Positions 26,287 through 33,616 of a stretch of 48,997 bases of DNA are shown piece after piece. The notes beneath the pieces are model-generated. The model did no database searches. It saw only the letters and a list, made by a program, of their open reading frames with translations, and had not been told where the DNA came from. Positions within the stretch are counted from its first letter, which is position 1, and every line of letters begins with the position of its first letter. The translations under genes and the position numbers were made by a program. The stretch comes from Halorubrum sp. Boch-26 (GTDB lineage Archaea; Halobacteriota; Halobacteria; Halobacteriales; Haloferacaceae), in the NCBI RefSeq assembly GCF_029889805.1, contig NZ_JARANT010000009.1, positions 1-48,997 of the forward strand, given 5' to 3'.

Positions 26287-26706
26287 ATGAGCGAAACCGA
26301 CGAGCGAAAGGGAATCGATCCCGAGGAACTGACCGACGAGGAGTGGCGCGAGCGACTCTCCGAGGAGGAGTACCGCGTGCTTCGCGAGAGCGGCACGGAG
26401 GCGAAGTTCTCCGGCGAGTACGTCGACCACCACCCAGACCACGGGGAGTACCGCTGTCGGGCCTGCGGGGCGGTGCTGTTCGACGCCGAGACGAAGTACG
26501 AGTCCGGCTGCGGCTGGCCCGCGTTCTACGCCGCCGAGGAGGAGTCGGTGACGACGACGGTTGACACCAGTCACGGGATGCGCCGCACCGAGGTTCGGTG
26601 TGCGAACTGCGACTCGCACCTCGGGCACGTGTTCGACGACGGCCCCGAGCCAACCGGCGAACGGTTCTGCATCAACTCGGTCGCGATGGAGTACGACGAG
26701 GAGTAG
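26287..26706 (+). CDS. msrB: Peptide methionine-R-sulfoxide reductase MsrB
   Basis: 139 residues. Zinc-binding pairs C57/C60 (CRAC) and C105/C108 (CANC), the GCGWPAF segment, HLGHVFDDGP and the catalytic Cys C128 in RFCINS are all present. MsrB reduces the R form of methionine sulfoxide in oxidised proteins. C75 in GCGWP may serve as the resolving cysteine. The gene is divergent from the CDGSH gene, a shared oxidative-stress theme (inference). The ATG at 26287 gives the family N-terminus although the frame opens earlier. Confidence 0.95.
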   Translation: MSETDERKGIDPEELTDEEWRERLSEEEYRVLRESGTEAKFSGEYVDHHPDHGEYRCRACGAVLFDAETKYESGCGWPAFYAAEEESVTTTVDTSHGMRRTEVRCANCDSHLGHVFDDGPEPTGERFCINSVAMEYDEE

Positions 26707-26766
26707 GTCGCTCCCGACGGCCGGGGGACTCGTCGCGCGAGACGGACGGAGAGGAATTACAGGGCG

Positions 26767-27501
26767 TCAGTCCTCGTATATCGGAAGCGTGAGGACGAAC
26801 ACGGTGCCTTTCGGCTCGTTGTCCTCGATCCGCACGTCGCCGCCGTACAGGTCGACGAGCGACTGTACCAGATAGAGCCCGATCCCCGCACCCGGACTGT
26901 CGAGCCCTTTCTCGCCTTTCCCGAACACCTCCTCGCGGTGGTCTTCGGGGATTCCCGGCCCGTTGTCGGCGATCCGCACCTCGACGATGCCGTCGCGCTC
27001 GACGGCGGATACGTCGACCTCCGCCGGCGTCTCGTCGTTGTGCTGGATCGCGTTCCGGAGGACGTTCCGGAACACCGAGCCGAGCAGATCGTCGCCGACG
27101 ACTCTGCGCTCCGGGAACGACCCATCGACCGTCACGACCGCTCCCGGATAGGCCGACCTGACCTCCTCGACCTGCTGGGCGAGCACCCGATCGAGCGGGA
27201 CGCTCGTCGGATCGGCCTCGTCGCGAAGCATCACCTGCGCGAGGTCGCGCGCGGAGGTCGTCAGTCCGACGGCGTTGTGCGCGCTCTCTTTGATCACCGA
27301 GAGGTACTCCTCGCCCTCCTCGTCGACGTGACCGTCGAGCAGCTCCGCGTATGCCTCCACGAGCTGGAGATCGTTGCGGATGTCGTGGCGCATAACCTGA
27401 TTTAACAGTCGGAGGTCGTCGCGCTGGCGCTTGAGACGCTCCTCGGCGTTCGCCTCGCGATCGGAATCGGTCTCGGTGCCGTCGCCACAGGCGTCGTCCA
27501 T
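26767..27501 (-). CDS. Histidine kinase without sensor domain
   Basis: 244 residues. HisKA phosphoacceptor is H39 in MRHDIRNDLQL; the ATPase domain has the N-box NVLRNAIQHND, G1 DNGPGI and G2 GAGIGLYLV. No transmembrane or PAS domain is present, only a 30-residue acidic/coiled N-terminus, so input must come from a partner or from a soluble signal. No response regulator is adjacent. An upstream ATG at 27522 would add seven residues, but the TATA box at 27527-27537 is only 5-15 nt from it and about 32 nt from the ATG at 27501, so 27501 is preferred. Confidence 0.88.
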   Translation of the reverse strand: MDDACGDGTETDSDREANAEERLKRQRDDLRLLNQVMRHDIRNDLQLVEAYAELLDGHVDEEGEEYLSVIKESAHNAVGLTTSARDLAQVMLRDEADPTSVPLDRVLAQQVEEVRSAYPGAVVTVDGSFPERRVVGDDLLGSVFRNVLRNAIQHNDETPAEVDVSAVERDGIVEVRIADNGPGIPEDHREEVFGKGEKGLDSPGAGIGLYLVQSLVDLYGGDVRIEDNEPKGTVFVLTLPIYED

Positions 27502-27526
27502 CGATGGTTGGTTGGTCTTCATGCCG

Positions 27527-27537
27527 TTTTTATATAT
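27527..27537 (-). promoter_or_regulatory. TATA box of the histidine kinase gene
   Basis: The minus strand reads ATATATAAAAA. Placed about 26-36 nt before the ATG at 27501, it decides that start over the ATG at 27522. It lies in the 72-nt gap after the acyl-CoA dehydrogenase, so the kinase has its own promoter. Confidence 0.65.
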
Positions 27538-27573
27538 CGACTGCGGGGATGCCGGCGTTGGGAGCGTCCGCGC

Positions 27574-28728
27574 TCAGATCCCGTCGTCGAGCAGTTCGCG
27601 GGCGATGATGTTCTTCTGGATCTCCGTGGTCCCCTCGTATATCTGAGTGATCTTCGCGTCGCGGTAGAGCCGCTCGACGTCGTGGTCGTTGACGAAGCCG
27701 GCGCCGCCGTGGACCTGGACCGCCTCGTCGGCGACGTCGACGGCGACCCGCGAGGCGAACTCCTTGGCCATCGACGCGAGGGCCGTGAGGTCCCCCGACT
27801 CGTTGTCGACGGCCCACGCGGAGCGATAGGTGAGCCACCGGGCTGCCTCCGTGTTCGTGTGCATCTCCGCGAGTTTGTGTTTAATTGCTTGGAAGTCGGC
27901 GATCGGGCGGTCGAACTGCTCGCGCTCCTCGGCGTACTCGAGCGCACGCTCGGCTGCGCCTCGGGCGATCCCGACGCCCTGCGCCGCGACTGCGGTGCGC
28001 GTCTCGTCGAAAAACTGCATGAGTTGAAGAAAGCCCATCCCGCGCTGGCCGATCAGGTTCTCCTCCGGGACGCGGACATCGTCAAAGCGGAGCTCCGCGG
28101 TGTCGCTCGCGCGGATCCCGAGCTTGCCAGTGATCTTGTCACGGGTGAGCCCGTCGCGGTCGCCCTCGACGAGGATCTGCGAGTAGCCGGAGTAGCGGTC
28201 GTCGATCTCCGGGTCGGTCTCGCAGACGACGACGAAGTAGTCCGCGACGGTGCCGTTCGTGATCCACATCTTCGAGCCGTTGATCACCCACTCGTCGCCG
28301 TCCTTCTCGGCCCGGGTCGCGACCGAGGTCACGTCCGAGCCCGCCTGCGGCTCCGAGATGGCCGAGCCCATCACCGCGTCGCCGGCGGTCACCTCGGGGA
28401 GGACGCGCTCCTTCTGTGCTTCCGTGCCGAACTCCATCAGCGCCTCGGCGCCGAAGCCGGCACTGGAGACGCTGAGGCCGATCCCGGGGTCGGCCGCGAA
28501 CAGCTCCTCCGTGAGGATCGCGTTCTCTAGCGAGGAGTAGCCGACGCCGCCGTACTCCACCGGGACGTGCGGCGCGAGCAGTCCCATGTCGGCCGCCTTC
28601 TCCATCACCTCGTAGGGGTACTCCTCCTCCACGTCGTATTCGGTCGCCACCGGCCGGATCTCCTCGTCGGCGAACTTCCGTACCTCCTCGCGTAGCTGCT
28701 TCTGTTCGTCCGTTAGCTGGAACTCCAT
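27574..28728 (-). CDS. Acyl-CoA dehydrogenase
   Basis: 384 residues, normal for the family. FAD-binding segments VTAGDAVMGSAISEPQAGSD and WVINGSKMWITNG, the HGGAGFVNDHDVERLYRDAK helix and IYEGTTEIQKNIIAREL with catalytic Glu (about E365) are all visible. The enzyme oxidises an acyl-CoA to the trans-2-enoyl-CoA in fatty acid or branched-chain amino acid breakdown. Chain-length specificity cannot be read. A minus-strand GATTATCA at about 28752-28759 lies about 25-31 nt before the start. Confidence 0.95.
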   Translation of the reverse strand: MEFQLTDEQKQLREEVRKFADEEIRPVATEYDVEEEYPYEVMEKAADMGLLAPHVPVEYGGVGYSSLENAILTEELFAADPGIGLSVSSAGFGAEALMEFGTEAQKERVLPEVTAGDAVMGSAISEPQAGSDVTSVATRAEKDGDEWVINGSKMWITNGTVADYFVVVCETDPEIDDRYSGYSQILVEGDRDGLTRDKITGKLGIRASDTAELRFDDVRVPEENLIGQRGMGFLQLMQFFDETRTAVAAQGVGIARGAAERALEYAEEREQFDRPIADFQAIKHKLAEMHTNTEAARWLTYRSAWAVDNESGDLTALASMAKEFASRVAVDVADEAVQVHGGAGFVNDHDVERLYRDAKITQIYEGTTEIQKNIIARELLDDGI

Positions 28729-28850
28729 ACCTCGAGTATCAGCGTAAACCGTGATAATCGTTGGCGAACGCCGAACAATTCGAAAAGAGTTGTCCGTTTA
28801 TATGCCGGTCCCCCCACTCCGATCAGCGAACGCGACCGTCGAGAGTCGCC

Positions 28851-29990
28851 TCAGCGGTTCTCGACGAACGTCGCGATCCGATCGGTCGCCTCCTTCAGCT
28901 CGCGCATCGAGGTCGCGTACGAGACGCGGAGGTGCCCCTCCCCGCCCGCGCCGAAGACGGAGCCGGGGACGACCGCGACGCCCTGGGCCTCCAGCAGCTC
29001 CTCGGCGAAGGCCTCGTCGTCGCCGCCGCAGTCGGGGAACGCGTAGAACGCGCCGCCGGGCTCGAACGTGTCGAGCCCCATCTCGTTGAACCGAGAGACG
29101 ACGAGCCGGCGGCGGCGGTTGTACTCGTCGATCATCTCCTGAACCTCGTCGTCGCAGCGGTCCAGCGCCTCGATGGCCGCGTACTGGGGCGTCGTGGGCG
29201 CCGACAGCATCGTGTACTGATGGATCCGGTTCATCGCGTCGATCGCTTCGCTCGGTCCGAGGGCGTACCCCAACCGGAGCCCGGTCATGGCGTACGCCTT
29301 CGAGAAGCCGTTGACGACGACGGTCCGCTCGCGCATCCCCGGCCGCGTGGCGATGGAGGCGTGGTCGGCCCCGTAAGTAAGCGCGGCGTAGATCTCGTCG
29401 GCGATCACCCGGAGGTCCTCGTCGCGACAGAACGCCGCGACCTCGGCGTACTCCTCCTCGGTCATCGTCGCTCCCGTCGGGTTGTTCGGGTAACAGCAGA
29501 CGAGGAGGTCCGCGTCGGCGGCGCCGGACGCCTCCAGCGCCTCCCGCGTGAGCGCGAAGTCGTCCTCGGCCCGCGTGGGGACCGTCAGCTGCTCGCCGCC
29601 GGCCAGTTCGATCCCCGGTCCGTAGGAGATGTACGTCGGCTCGTGGACCGCGACCGTGTCGCCGGGGTCGACGAGCGCGCGGAACGCCAGATCGACCGCC
29701 TCGCTCGCGCCGGTGGTGACGAGCACCTCGTCGGTCGGGTCGTACGACTGGTCGTAGCGCTCGTGGTGGGCGGCGATCCGCTCGCGGAGCGCGGCCATCC
29801 CGCGGTTTGACGTGTAGGAGGTCTTCCCGCGTTCGAGCGAGTCGATCGCGGCGGTGCGGGCCGCCCACGGCGCCGAGAAGTCGGGCTCGCCGACGCCCAG
29901 CGAGATCACGTCGTCGCGCGCCTCCGCGAGCTCGAAGAACTTCCGGATCCCCGACTCCGGGAGGTCGCTGGCGCGGTCCGAGAGCCTCAT
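28851..29990 (-). CDS. Class I/II PLP-dependent aminotransferase
   Basis: 379 residues. SLGVGEPDF near residue 30, CYPNNPTGATM (166-176), ADEIYAAL and the Schiff-base lysine K231 in NGFSKAYAMTGLRLGY are diagnostic of the aspartate aminotransferase fold I family. Substrate could be aspartate, aromatic or branched amino acids. The start overlaps the stop of the Lrp gene by 4 nt (ATGA), so the pair forms an operon. The regulator therefore probably responds to the amino acid this enzyme handles. Confidence 0.92.
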   Translation of the reverse strand: MRLSDRASDLPESGIRKFFELAEARDDVISLGVGEPDFSAPWAARTAAIDSLERGKTSYTSNRGMAALRERIAAHHERYDQSYDPTDEVLVTTGASEAVDLAFRALVDPGDTVAVHEPTYISYGPGIELAGGEQLTVPTRAEDDFALTREALEASGAADADLLVCCYPNNPTGATMTEEEYAEVAAFCRDEDLRVIADEIYAALTYGADHASIATRPGMRERTVVVNGFSKAYAMTGLRLGYALGPSEAIDAMNRIHQYTMLSAPTTPQYAAIEALDRCDDEVQEMIDEYNRRRRLVVSRFNEMGLDTFEPGGAFYAFPDCGGDDEAFAEELLEAQGVAVVPGSVFGAGGEGHLRVSYATSMRELKEATDRIATFVENR

Positions 29991-30475
29991 GGCGACACGG
30001 AGAGGCGGTCGTCGTCGTCGCCGTCCTCGAACCGGATCCCGCCGTCCTTGTAGGTCTCCATGATGTAGTGGGTCACCGTCTGGGTGACCTCCGGCATGGG
30101 CGCGACCTGTTCGGAGATGAACCGCGAGACGTCCTGCATCGTCTCGCCGAGGACCTCGACGGCGAAGTCGTAGTCCCCGGAGACGAGGTGGAGGGCGTCG
30201 ACCGCGGGGAACTTCGCGATCCGGTCGGCGACCTGCTCGTAGCCGGTCTCGCGGTCGAGTTCGACGTTGATCTCGACGACCGCACGGATCTTCCCCTCGT
30301 CGACGCGGTCCCAGTCGACGACCGCCTGGTAGCCGTGGACCACGTTGTCCGCCTCCAGCGCGTCGATCGCGTCCGCTACCGCGTCCGCGTCGAGGCCCGT
30401 CTGGGCCGCGATGTCGTCGATGTCCTCGCGGGCGTTCCGCGCCAACACGTCGAGTACCTCGCGCTCGGCGTCCAT
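29987..30475 (-). CDS. Lrp/AsnC family transcriptional regulator
   Basis: 162 residues. An N-terminal winged helix (about 1-50: LDVLARNAREDIDDIAAQTGLD, ALEADNVVHGYQAVVDW) is followed by the RAM/AsnC ligand-binding domain with VSGDYDFAVEVLGETM. Such proteins sense amino acids and control their metabolism. The ATG at 30475 is chosen over an upstream in-frame start at 30490 because of the TATA box at 30497-30506. It is the first gene of an operon with the aminotransferase. Confidence 0.92.
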   Translation of the reverse strand: MDAEREVLDVLARNAREDIDDIAAQTGLDADAVADAIDALEADNVVHGYQAVVDWDRVDEGKIRAVVEINVELDRETGYEQVADRIAKFPAVDALHLVSGDYDFAVEVLGETMQDVSRFISEQVAPMPEVTQTVTHYIMETYKDGGIRFEDGDDDDRLSVSP

Positions 30476-30496
30476 ACTTACCGATCGCACGGGGGC

Positions 30497-30506
30497 GGTT
30501 TATTAG
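30497..30506 (-). promoter_or_regulatory. TATA box of the Lrp-aminotransferase operon
   Basis: The minus strand reads CTAATAAACC, 22-31 nt before the ATG at 30475, an excellent haloarchaeal spacing. It removes the earlier start at 30490 from consideration. Confidence 0.65.
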
Positions 30507-30616
30507 TAGCGACGTGCGCAAGACGGGCGAGCGCTCCGGACGGCGGACCGCGGCCGTCCGGCGACGCTCCTTCCGCCATCCCCACGGCTTTCAGCGTGGC
30601 GCGCGATCGCTCGACC

Positions 30617-31483
30617 ATGGCTTCAGACACCACGGCTCGGAGCGACACGTTCGACGTCGGCGGCGAGCTGACCGTCAACCGCCTCGGCCTCGGCGCGATG
30701 CGGATCACCGGCGACGACATCGTCGGTCGGCCCGACGACGAGGACGACGCGAAGGCAGTCCTCGAACGGGCCGTCGAGCTCGGCGTCGATTTCGTCGATA
30801 CCGCCGACTCCTACGGACCGGGCGTCTCGGAGCGCCTGATCGGTGAGGCGCTCGGCGACCGCGACGACGTGGTCGTCGCCTCGAAGGCCGGCCTGCTCCG
30901 CAACCGCGACGGCGACTGGCTCCCCCACGGCGATCCGGACTTCCTCAAGAATCAGGTGCTGTGTAGCCTCGACCGGCTCGATACCGACACGATCGACCTC
31001 TACCAGTATCACCGGCCCGATCCGGACAGCGATTTCGAGGCGTCGGTCCACGCGTTCGCGGAGATGAAAGACGCCGGGCAGATCGCTCACGTCGGGCTCT
31101 CGAACGTCACCGTCGAGCAGTTGGAGACCGCGACCGATATCGTCGATATCGCCACCGTCCAGAACCGGTACAACGTCGGGCACCGCGACGACGAGGACGT
31201 CCTCCGCGCCTGCGAGCGCACCGAGGTGGGGTTCATCCCGTGGGGGCCGATGTACACGGTGGACGAGGCGGGCGTCGCGGGCGCGCTCGCTGCGGTCGCC
31301 GACCGGAACGACGCGACGGCGCGGCAGGTCGCGCTCGCGTGGCTCCTCGACCACTCCGACGTGACGCTCCCGATCCCGGGCACGTCCAGCGTCGAGCACC
31401 TCGAATCGAACGTCGCGGCCGCGGAGCTGTCGCTGACGGACGAGGACGCGGCCGCGCTGAACGAGATCGACCCGCAGCCGTAG
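30617..31483 (+). CDS. Aldo/keto reductase
   Basis: 288 residues. The (beta/alpha)8 AKR fold is shown by GLGAMRITG, the catalytic set D61 and Y66 in VDTADSYGPGVSE, K90 in VVASKAG and H132 in QYHRPDP, and by the C-terminal PIPGTSSVEHLESN that binds NADPH. It reduces aldehydes or ketones; the substrate is unknown. The ATG at 30617 gives the expected N-terminus although the frame is open from 29807, antisense to the aminotransferase. It is divergent from the Lrp gene and converges on purA with a 34-nt gap. Confidence 0.92.
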   Translation: MASDTTARSDTFDVGGELTVNRLGLGAMRITGDDIVGRPDDEDDAKAVLERAVELGVDFVDTADSYGPGVSERLIGEALGDRDDVVVASKAGLLRNRDGDWLPHGDPDFLKNQVLCSLDRLDTDTIDLYQYHRPDPDSDFEASVHAFAEMKDAGQIAHVGLSNVTVEQLETATDIVDIATVQNRYNVGHRDDEDVLRACERTEVGFIPWGPMYTVDEAGVAGALAAVADRNDATARQVALAWLLDHSDVTLPIPGTSSVEHLESNVAAAELSLTDEDAAALNEIDPQP

Positions 31484-31517
31484 CGGCGACTCAGCTTAAA
31501 AGGGGTAGTCGGACGAC

Positions 31518-32873
31518 CTACTCGTCGAACGGGTTGGTCAGCTCGACCGTCTCCTCCCGGTCGGGGCCGACGCCGACCGCGTAGACGGGCGTGTCGATCT
31601 CGTCGGCGACGAACTTCAGGTACTCGCGGGCGGCCTCGGGGAGGGCGTCGTAGCCGCCCTCGGCGACCGCGGCCGAGTCGAACTCCTCCCAGGTGTCCAG
31701 CTCCGCGAACACCGGGTCACAGCGCTCCCAGCGGTCGGTCGTGGTGGGGACGGTGTCGATCACTTCACCATCGAGCTCGTAGCGGGTACACACCTTCAGC
31801 TCGTCGAGCCCGGCGAGCACGTCGACGTGGTTGACCGCGACGCCCGTGAAGCCGGAGACGCGCGCGGCGTGGCGGAGCATCGGGAGGTCGAGCCACCCGA
31901 TCCGGCGCGGGCGACCCGTGACGGTTCCGAACTCGCCGCCCTTCTCGCGGATCTCGTCGGCGAGCGCCTCCTCGTCGGTGTCGCCGTCGAGCTCGGTCGG
32001 CATCGGTCCTTCGCCGACCCGCGAGAGGTACGCCTTCACGATGCCGACGACCTCGCCGTCGCCGACCGTCGTGATGCCGACCCCGGAGCCGACGGCCGCG
32101 GCGCCCGCGGTCGGGTTCGAGGACGTGACGAACGGGTAGTTCCCGTGATCGACGTCGATGTGCGTCCCCTGCGCGCCCTCGAAGAGGATCTGATCGCCGG
32201 CCTCGCGGCGGCGGTAGAGGTAGTCGCTGCAGTTGACGGTCATTCCCTCGTCGGCGAGGCGCTCGCCGATCGCGGTGAACTCCTCGTGGAGCGCGTCGAC
32301 GTCGAACGCCTCGGCGCGCTCCTCTTCGGCGTCGATCTCGAGCCCGTACACGTCCTCGACGAGCGCGCGCTTCTGCGGGACGGCGTACTCCAGCTTCTCT
32401 CGGAGCACGTCGGGGTCGAGCAGGTCGGCGACCCGGACCCCCCGTCGCCCCGCCTTGTCCTCGTACGTCGGGCCGATTCCGCGGCCGGTCGTGCCGACCT
32501 CGTCGCCGGCGTCGTCGTCCGCTTTGACCTCCTCTTCGATCCCGTCCAGCACGCGGTGGTACGGCATGATGACGTGCGCTCGGCGGGCGACCCGCACGTC
32601 GGGGTCGAGCCCGCGCTCGCGCAGGTCATCGATCTCGGTGAACAGCGTGCGCGGGTTGACGACGCAGCCGTTGCCGAGAATGCCGACCGTGCCCCGGACG
32701 GCGCCGCTCGGGACCAGCGACAGCTTGTACTCTGCGCCTCCCTCGACGACGGTGTGGCCGGCGTTGTCGCCGCCCTGATAACGGACTACGACGTCCGCGT
32801 CCCCTCCCCACCGGTCGACGAGCGCGCCCTTGCCCTCGTCACCCAGCTGGGAGCCGACGATGGTGAGTGTCAT
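31518..32873 (-). CDS. purA: Adenylosuccinate synthetase
   Basis: 451 residues. GSQLGDEGKG near the N-terminus supplies the catalytic D12 and the P-loop; GGDNAGHTVV with H40, GTTGRGIGPTYEDKAGRRGVR, FEGAQGTHIDVDHGNYPFVTSSN and GRPRRIGWLDLP are all classic PurA motifs. The enzyme joins IMP and aspartate with GTP to form adenylosuccinate, the first committed step to AMP. The frame is open 21 codons upstream, but the ATG at 32873 gives the family start and a minus-strand TTTTAC lies at 32899-32904. Confidence 0.97.
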   Translation of the reverse strand: MTLTIVGSQLGDEGKGALVDRWGGDADVVVRYQGGDNAGHTVVEGGAEYKLSLVPSGAVRGTVGILGNGCVVNPRTLFTEIDDLRERGLDPDVRVARRAHVIMPYHRVLDGIEEEVKADDDAGDEVGTTGRGIGPTYEDKAGRRGVRVADLLDPDVLREKLEYAVPQKRALVEDVYGLEIDAEEERAEAFDVDALHEEFTAIGERLADEGMTVNCSDYLYRRREAGDQILFEGAQGTHIDVDHGNYPFVTSSNPTAGAAAVGSGVGITTVGDGEVVGIVKAYLSRVGEGPMPTELDGDTDEEALADEIREKGGEFGTVTGRPRRIGWLDLPMLRHAARVSGFTGVAVNHVDVLAGLDELKVCTRYELDGEVIDTVPTTTDRWERCDPVFAELDTWEEFDSAAVAEGGYDALPEAAREYLKFVADEIDTPVYAVGVGPDREETVELTNPFDE

Positions 32874-32898
32874 ACGGCCCGCAACTTCCGGCCGGGGG

Positions 32899-32904
32899 GT
32901 AAAA
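32899..32904 (-). promoter_or_regulatory. TATA-like element of purA
   Basis: The minus strand reads GGTTTTACCC with its A/T core 26-31 nt before the ATG at 32873, fitting a leaderless transcript. Confidence 0.5.
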
Positions 32905-33140
32905 CCGATTACGGTCCGCGGACGCGAATACCCCACGGACGTGTATCACATCGAGGTGCGTTCGCGTGAGATGTCCCCGTTCGTGCTGTCGATCGCCCGC
33001 TCTCCCCGCTCGCTGTGATCGACCCCGACCGATCGCTCCGGCCGACTCGCGAACCGCGCTGACTCGAGCCGATCGAACACGTTAACTACTGTCACGTCGA
33101 ATCGTGGGATCGAGCGACCCCGACCCGGCCGCCGACAGCA

Positions 33141-33150
33141 ACTTTTAAAC
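33141..33150 (+). promoter_or_regulatory. TATA box of the small winged-helix gene
   Basis: ACTTTTAAAC lies 27-36 nt before the ATG at 33177. An out-of-frame ATG at 33170 lies between them. Confidence 0.65.
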
Positions 33151-33176
33151 CGGGGCACGACGAGTTAACATGTGCC

Positions 33177-33482
33177 ATGATAGATCGACTAGAGAAGGAG
33201 GTAGACATGCTGGAACGACACCTCCAGGTTCTGCGGATGGTCATCGAAAACGAACCGATCGGCATCGTAAAGATGTCGAACGAGACCGGCTACCCCCACC
33301 ACAAGGTCCGCTACTCGCTGCGCGTGCTCGAGGAGGAGAACCTCATCGAGCCGTCCAGCCAGGGAGCCATCACGACCGAGCGCACCCACGAGTTCGTCGA
33401 CGAACTCGACGAGAAGCTCGACGAGACGGTCGAGAAGCTCGGGTCCATGCGGATCGACGACGCCGCCGAACTCGAGAACTGA
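33177..33482 (+). CDS. Small winged-helix regulator, haloarchaeal
   Basis: 101 residues. MLERHLQVLRMVIENEPIGIVKMSNETGYPHHKVRYSLRVLEEENLIEPSSQGAITTE in residues 10-67 has the helix-turn-helix plus wing layout of an ArsR/MarR-like winged helix. The remaining residues form an acidic amphipathic helix (HEFVDELDEKLDETVEKL) likely to dimerise. Similar proteins are widespread in haloarchaea as predicted regulators; targets are unknown. A clear TATA box lies upstream, and the gene is alone between purA (divergent) and the convergent multidomain gene. Confidence 0.75.
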   Translation: MIDRLEKEVDMLERHLQVLRMVIENEPIGIVKMSNETGYPHHKVRYSLRVLEEENLIEPSSQGAITTERTHEFVDELDEKLDETVEKLGSMRIDDAAELEN

Positions 33483-33616
33483 ACGTTCGCGTTCGCACGT
33501 ACCGCCGGCCGAGAGTCCGTGTTTTGACTGTGGTCCGTTCGCGTCGGTAGCCCGTCGCCTCAGCGGAGAATCCGTTCGGAGCCGGGCCCCCGCTCTCCGT
33601 CTCGGATGGAACAGCG

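Larger units (their letters stand above)
32874..33176. other. 303-nt gap between purA and the small winged-helix gene
   Basis: It holds the purA promoter on the left and the TATA box of the rightward gene at 33141-33150. The roughly 230 bases between contain no convincing ORF, repeat or RNA gene that I can see. The A/T-richer GTTAACTAC near 33080 is unexplained. Confidence 0.5.
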
